DNA from: Candidatus Bathyarchaeota archaeon
GTDB taxonomy: Archaea; Thermoproteota; Bathyarchaeia; 40CM-2-53-6
NCBI GenBank assembly: GCA_005888675.1
Contig: VBBA01000130.1
Span: 1 to 6,789 of the forward strand
Length of the DNA: 6,789 bases
Direction: 5' to 3'
A program made the translations under genes and the position numbers. Each line of letters opens with the position of its first letter. The stretch's first letter is position 1. This document shows positions 5,964-6,789 of this stretch, piece by piece. The notes below the pieces were generated by a model, which was not told where the DNA came from, made no database searches, and saw only the letters and a list, made by a program, of their open reading frames with translations.

Positions 5964-6266
5964 CTAGACTTTCAATTGTCCGGATCGTCTGAGGTTTTCA
6001 ACTTGACCCTGGGTATATCTGAAGAGAATGTCTCCTCGCGAGGTCTGGAAGTCCCATGGAGCAACTAGAACGGTGTCGCCCATTTTTATCCATACACGCC
6101 GTTTCATCTTTCCCCTGATCCGACAGACTCTTTCTACGCCATCGGCGCATTCGACCAAGACTCGATCGTAACCAAGTAGATTCTTGACTATGCCGAACAT
6201 TTGTCCTGGGCCTGGCGTTATCATTTCGCTCAGGTTTGCTTCGCTGAGGACTTTTCGCTTTCCCAT
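5964..6266 (-). CDS. eif1A: Translation initiation factor 1A (aIF1A)
   Basis: aIF1A is the archaeal homologue of eukaryotic eIF1A and bacterial IF1. It binds the A site of the small ribosomal subunit and helps place initiator tRNA. The 100-residue length is typical. A basic, flexible N-terminus (MGKRKVLSEAN) leads into the S1/OB-fold domain, about residues 18-85: PGPGQMFGIVKNLLGYDRVLVECADG, RVCRIRGKMKRRVWIKMGD and VLVAPWDFQ. The C-terminal FRYTQGQVENLR is the usual archaeal ending. The ATG at 6266 has a strong purine-rich ribosome-binding site (GGAGAAGG) and a TATA-like box at 6301-6308. This gene is the main evidence that the window is archaeal. The usual archaeal partner gene for a RIO kinase is not seen next to it; the following stretch is only doubtfully coding. 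Confidence 0.97.
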   Translation of the reverse strand: MGKRKVLSEANLSEMITPGPGQMFGIVKNLLGYDRVLVECADGVERVCRIRGKMKRRVWIKMGDTVLVAPWDFQTSRGDILFRYTQGQVENLRRSGQLKV

Positions 6267-6274
6267 TCTCTTCC

Positions 6275-6282
6275 TTCTCCTT
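6275..6282 (-). promoter_or_regulatory. Shine-Dalgarno region of aIF1A
   Basis: The minus strand reads GAAGGAGAAGGAAGAGA directly before the ATG at 6266. The GGAG core is complementary to the 3' end of 16S rRNA and fixes the aIF1A start. It is the strongest ribosome-binding site in the window. Confidence 0.6.
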
Positions 6283-6300
6283 CAAAGGATGCTGGTGTAG

Positions 6301-6308
6301 TATTAAAA
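6301..6308 (-). promoter_or_regulatory. TATA-like box of aIF1A
   Basis: TTTTAATA on the minus strand, in the 133-base gap after the thioredoxin-like gene. Expected transcription start is near 6278, giving a leader of about 12 bases. aIF1A can thus be expressed apart from the upstream gene. Confidence 0.5.
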
Positions 6309-6399
6309 CTGAACAGCACCATCAGTATCCTTCGATGGATTTGTTGATGTTTCTACATGGGCTAGTTCGAGCCTAGCCAGAAATGAGTGAAGGTCGATC

Positions 6400-6789
6400 T
6401 TATTGTTTCCACTTTATCGAGCAGCCGAAAGGACGGGTCTCACTAACCTCCGGCGATCGACCAGCCAGAATCGCGTCCAATGCGTTTCTAAGATCCCGAG
6501 TCTTCACAGCCGACGGTTCTTTCCAATTATCATCGATCCTGCCCTTGTATTGTAGAGTCCTGTTCTTGCCAAAGACAAAGGTGTGCGGCGTGCAGATCGC
6601 TCCATAAGCCTTGGCAGTGTCCTGCGTCTCATCGCGAACGTATGGGAAGTTGAACTGTTTCTCCTTCGCTCTCCTGATCATATTTTCAAAACTGTCTTCC
6701 GGATAGTTCACGTCGTCATTGCTGTTGATCGCGACTAGCGTGATGCCTTTCGACTGGTAATCATGCTGAATATCGACTAATCTCTTCTC
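6400..6789 (-). CDS. Thioredoxin-like AhpC/TSA family protein, N-terminus outside window
   Basis: The frame is open from the right edge to the stop at 6400, so the GTG at 6711 is not the start; 129 C-terminal residues are present. The family is the thioredoxin-fold group related to AhpC/TSA peroxiredoxins and TlpA-like proteins, usually about 180-200 residues long. Visible parts are a helix and strand (KGITLVAINSNDDVNYPEDS), the FPYVRDETQDTAKAYGA segment, the cis-proline motif CTPHTFVF (Cys66, Pro68), RIDDNWKEPSAV, and the C-terminal FGCSIKWK with Cys123. The active-site cysteine region near the N-terminus lies outside the window, so redox activity cannot be checked. The C-terminal GCSIKWK is a hallmark of this group. 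It probably acts as a cytoplasmic thiol-disulfide or peroxide-handling protein; its partner is unknown. It lies upstream of aIF1A on the same strand, 133 bases away. Confidence 0.9.
   Translation of the reverse strand, partial: EKRLVDIQHDYQSKGITLVAINSNDDVNYPEDSFENMIRRAKEKQFNFPYVRDETQDTAKAYGAICTPHTFVFGKNRTLQYKGRIDDNWKEPSAVKTRDLRNALDAILAGRSPEVSETRPFGCSIKWKQ

Noticed and set aside
5688..6068. 126-codon plus-strand open frame overlapping the 3' end of aIF1A
   Set aside because: It runs antisense over 105 bases of a secure gene and its translation is rich in Ser, Met, Arg and Leu with no protein-like pattern.
5998..6285. 95-codon minus-strand frame overlapping aIF1A
   Set aside because: It is a shifted shadow of aIF1A, which has clear family motifs in its own frame.
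1..6789. CRISPR array, insertion sequence, tRNA/rRNA or prophage
   Set aside because: I saw no spaced direct repeats, transposase or integrase frames, tRNA cloverleaf or rRNA-like sequence on reading both strands; a tRNAscan/Infernal run would settle the RNA part.

Overview
The window looks archaeal, most likely from a mesophilic member of the Thermoproteota (Bathyarchaeia- or Nitrososphaeria-like). The best evidence is a complete archaeal-type translation initiation factor 1A. Several genes also have A/T-rich TATA-like boxes about 25-35 bases upstream of the start codon, in some cases with almost no 5' leader. The lineage is inferred from reading only; no search was run.

Layout, left to right. 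The 3' part of a plus-strand S9 family serine peptidase (beta-propeller plus alpha/beta hydrolase) enters from the left edge. It is followed by a plus-strand single-domain V4R protein. This meets, tail to tail, a minus-strand class I SAM-dependent O-methyltransferase. Next is a divergent promoter region and a plus-strand bacterial-type aspartate 1-decarboxylase (panD), tail to tail with a minus-strand arsenite methyltransferase (arsM). A divergent spacer of about 0.2 kb separates arsM from a plus-strand protein of unknown function. The rest is on the minus strand. Two small unknown proteins each have their own TATA-like box. A 362-base stretch holds at most one doubtful small ORF. Then come aIF1A and the C-terminal 129 residues of a thioredoxin-like (AhpC/TSA-type) protein that runs off the right edge.

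The genes do not form one pathway or an obvious operon. Strand changes are frequent, three convergent pairs have gaps of 7-17 bases, and most genes seem to have their own promoter. The functions are housekeeping or metabolic: translation initiation, beta-alanine supply for coenzyme A, arsenic methylation, peptide hydrolysis, redox and small-molecule methylation. I see no mobile element, CRISPR array, rRNA or tRNA, and no convincing new multi-gene system. The points most worth following are the bacterial-type PanD in an archaeal setting, the unknown proteins between arsM and aIF1A, and the weakly coding 5602-5963 stretch with a TATA box that could fire both ways.
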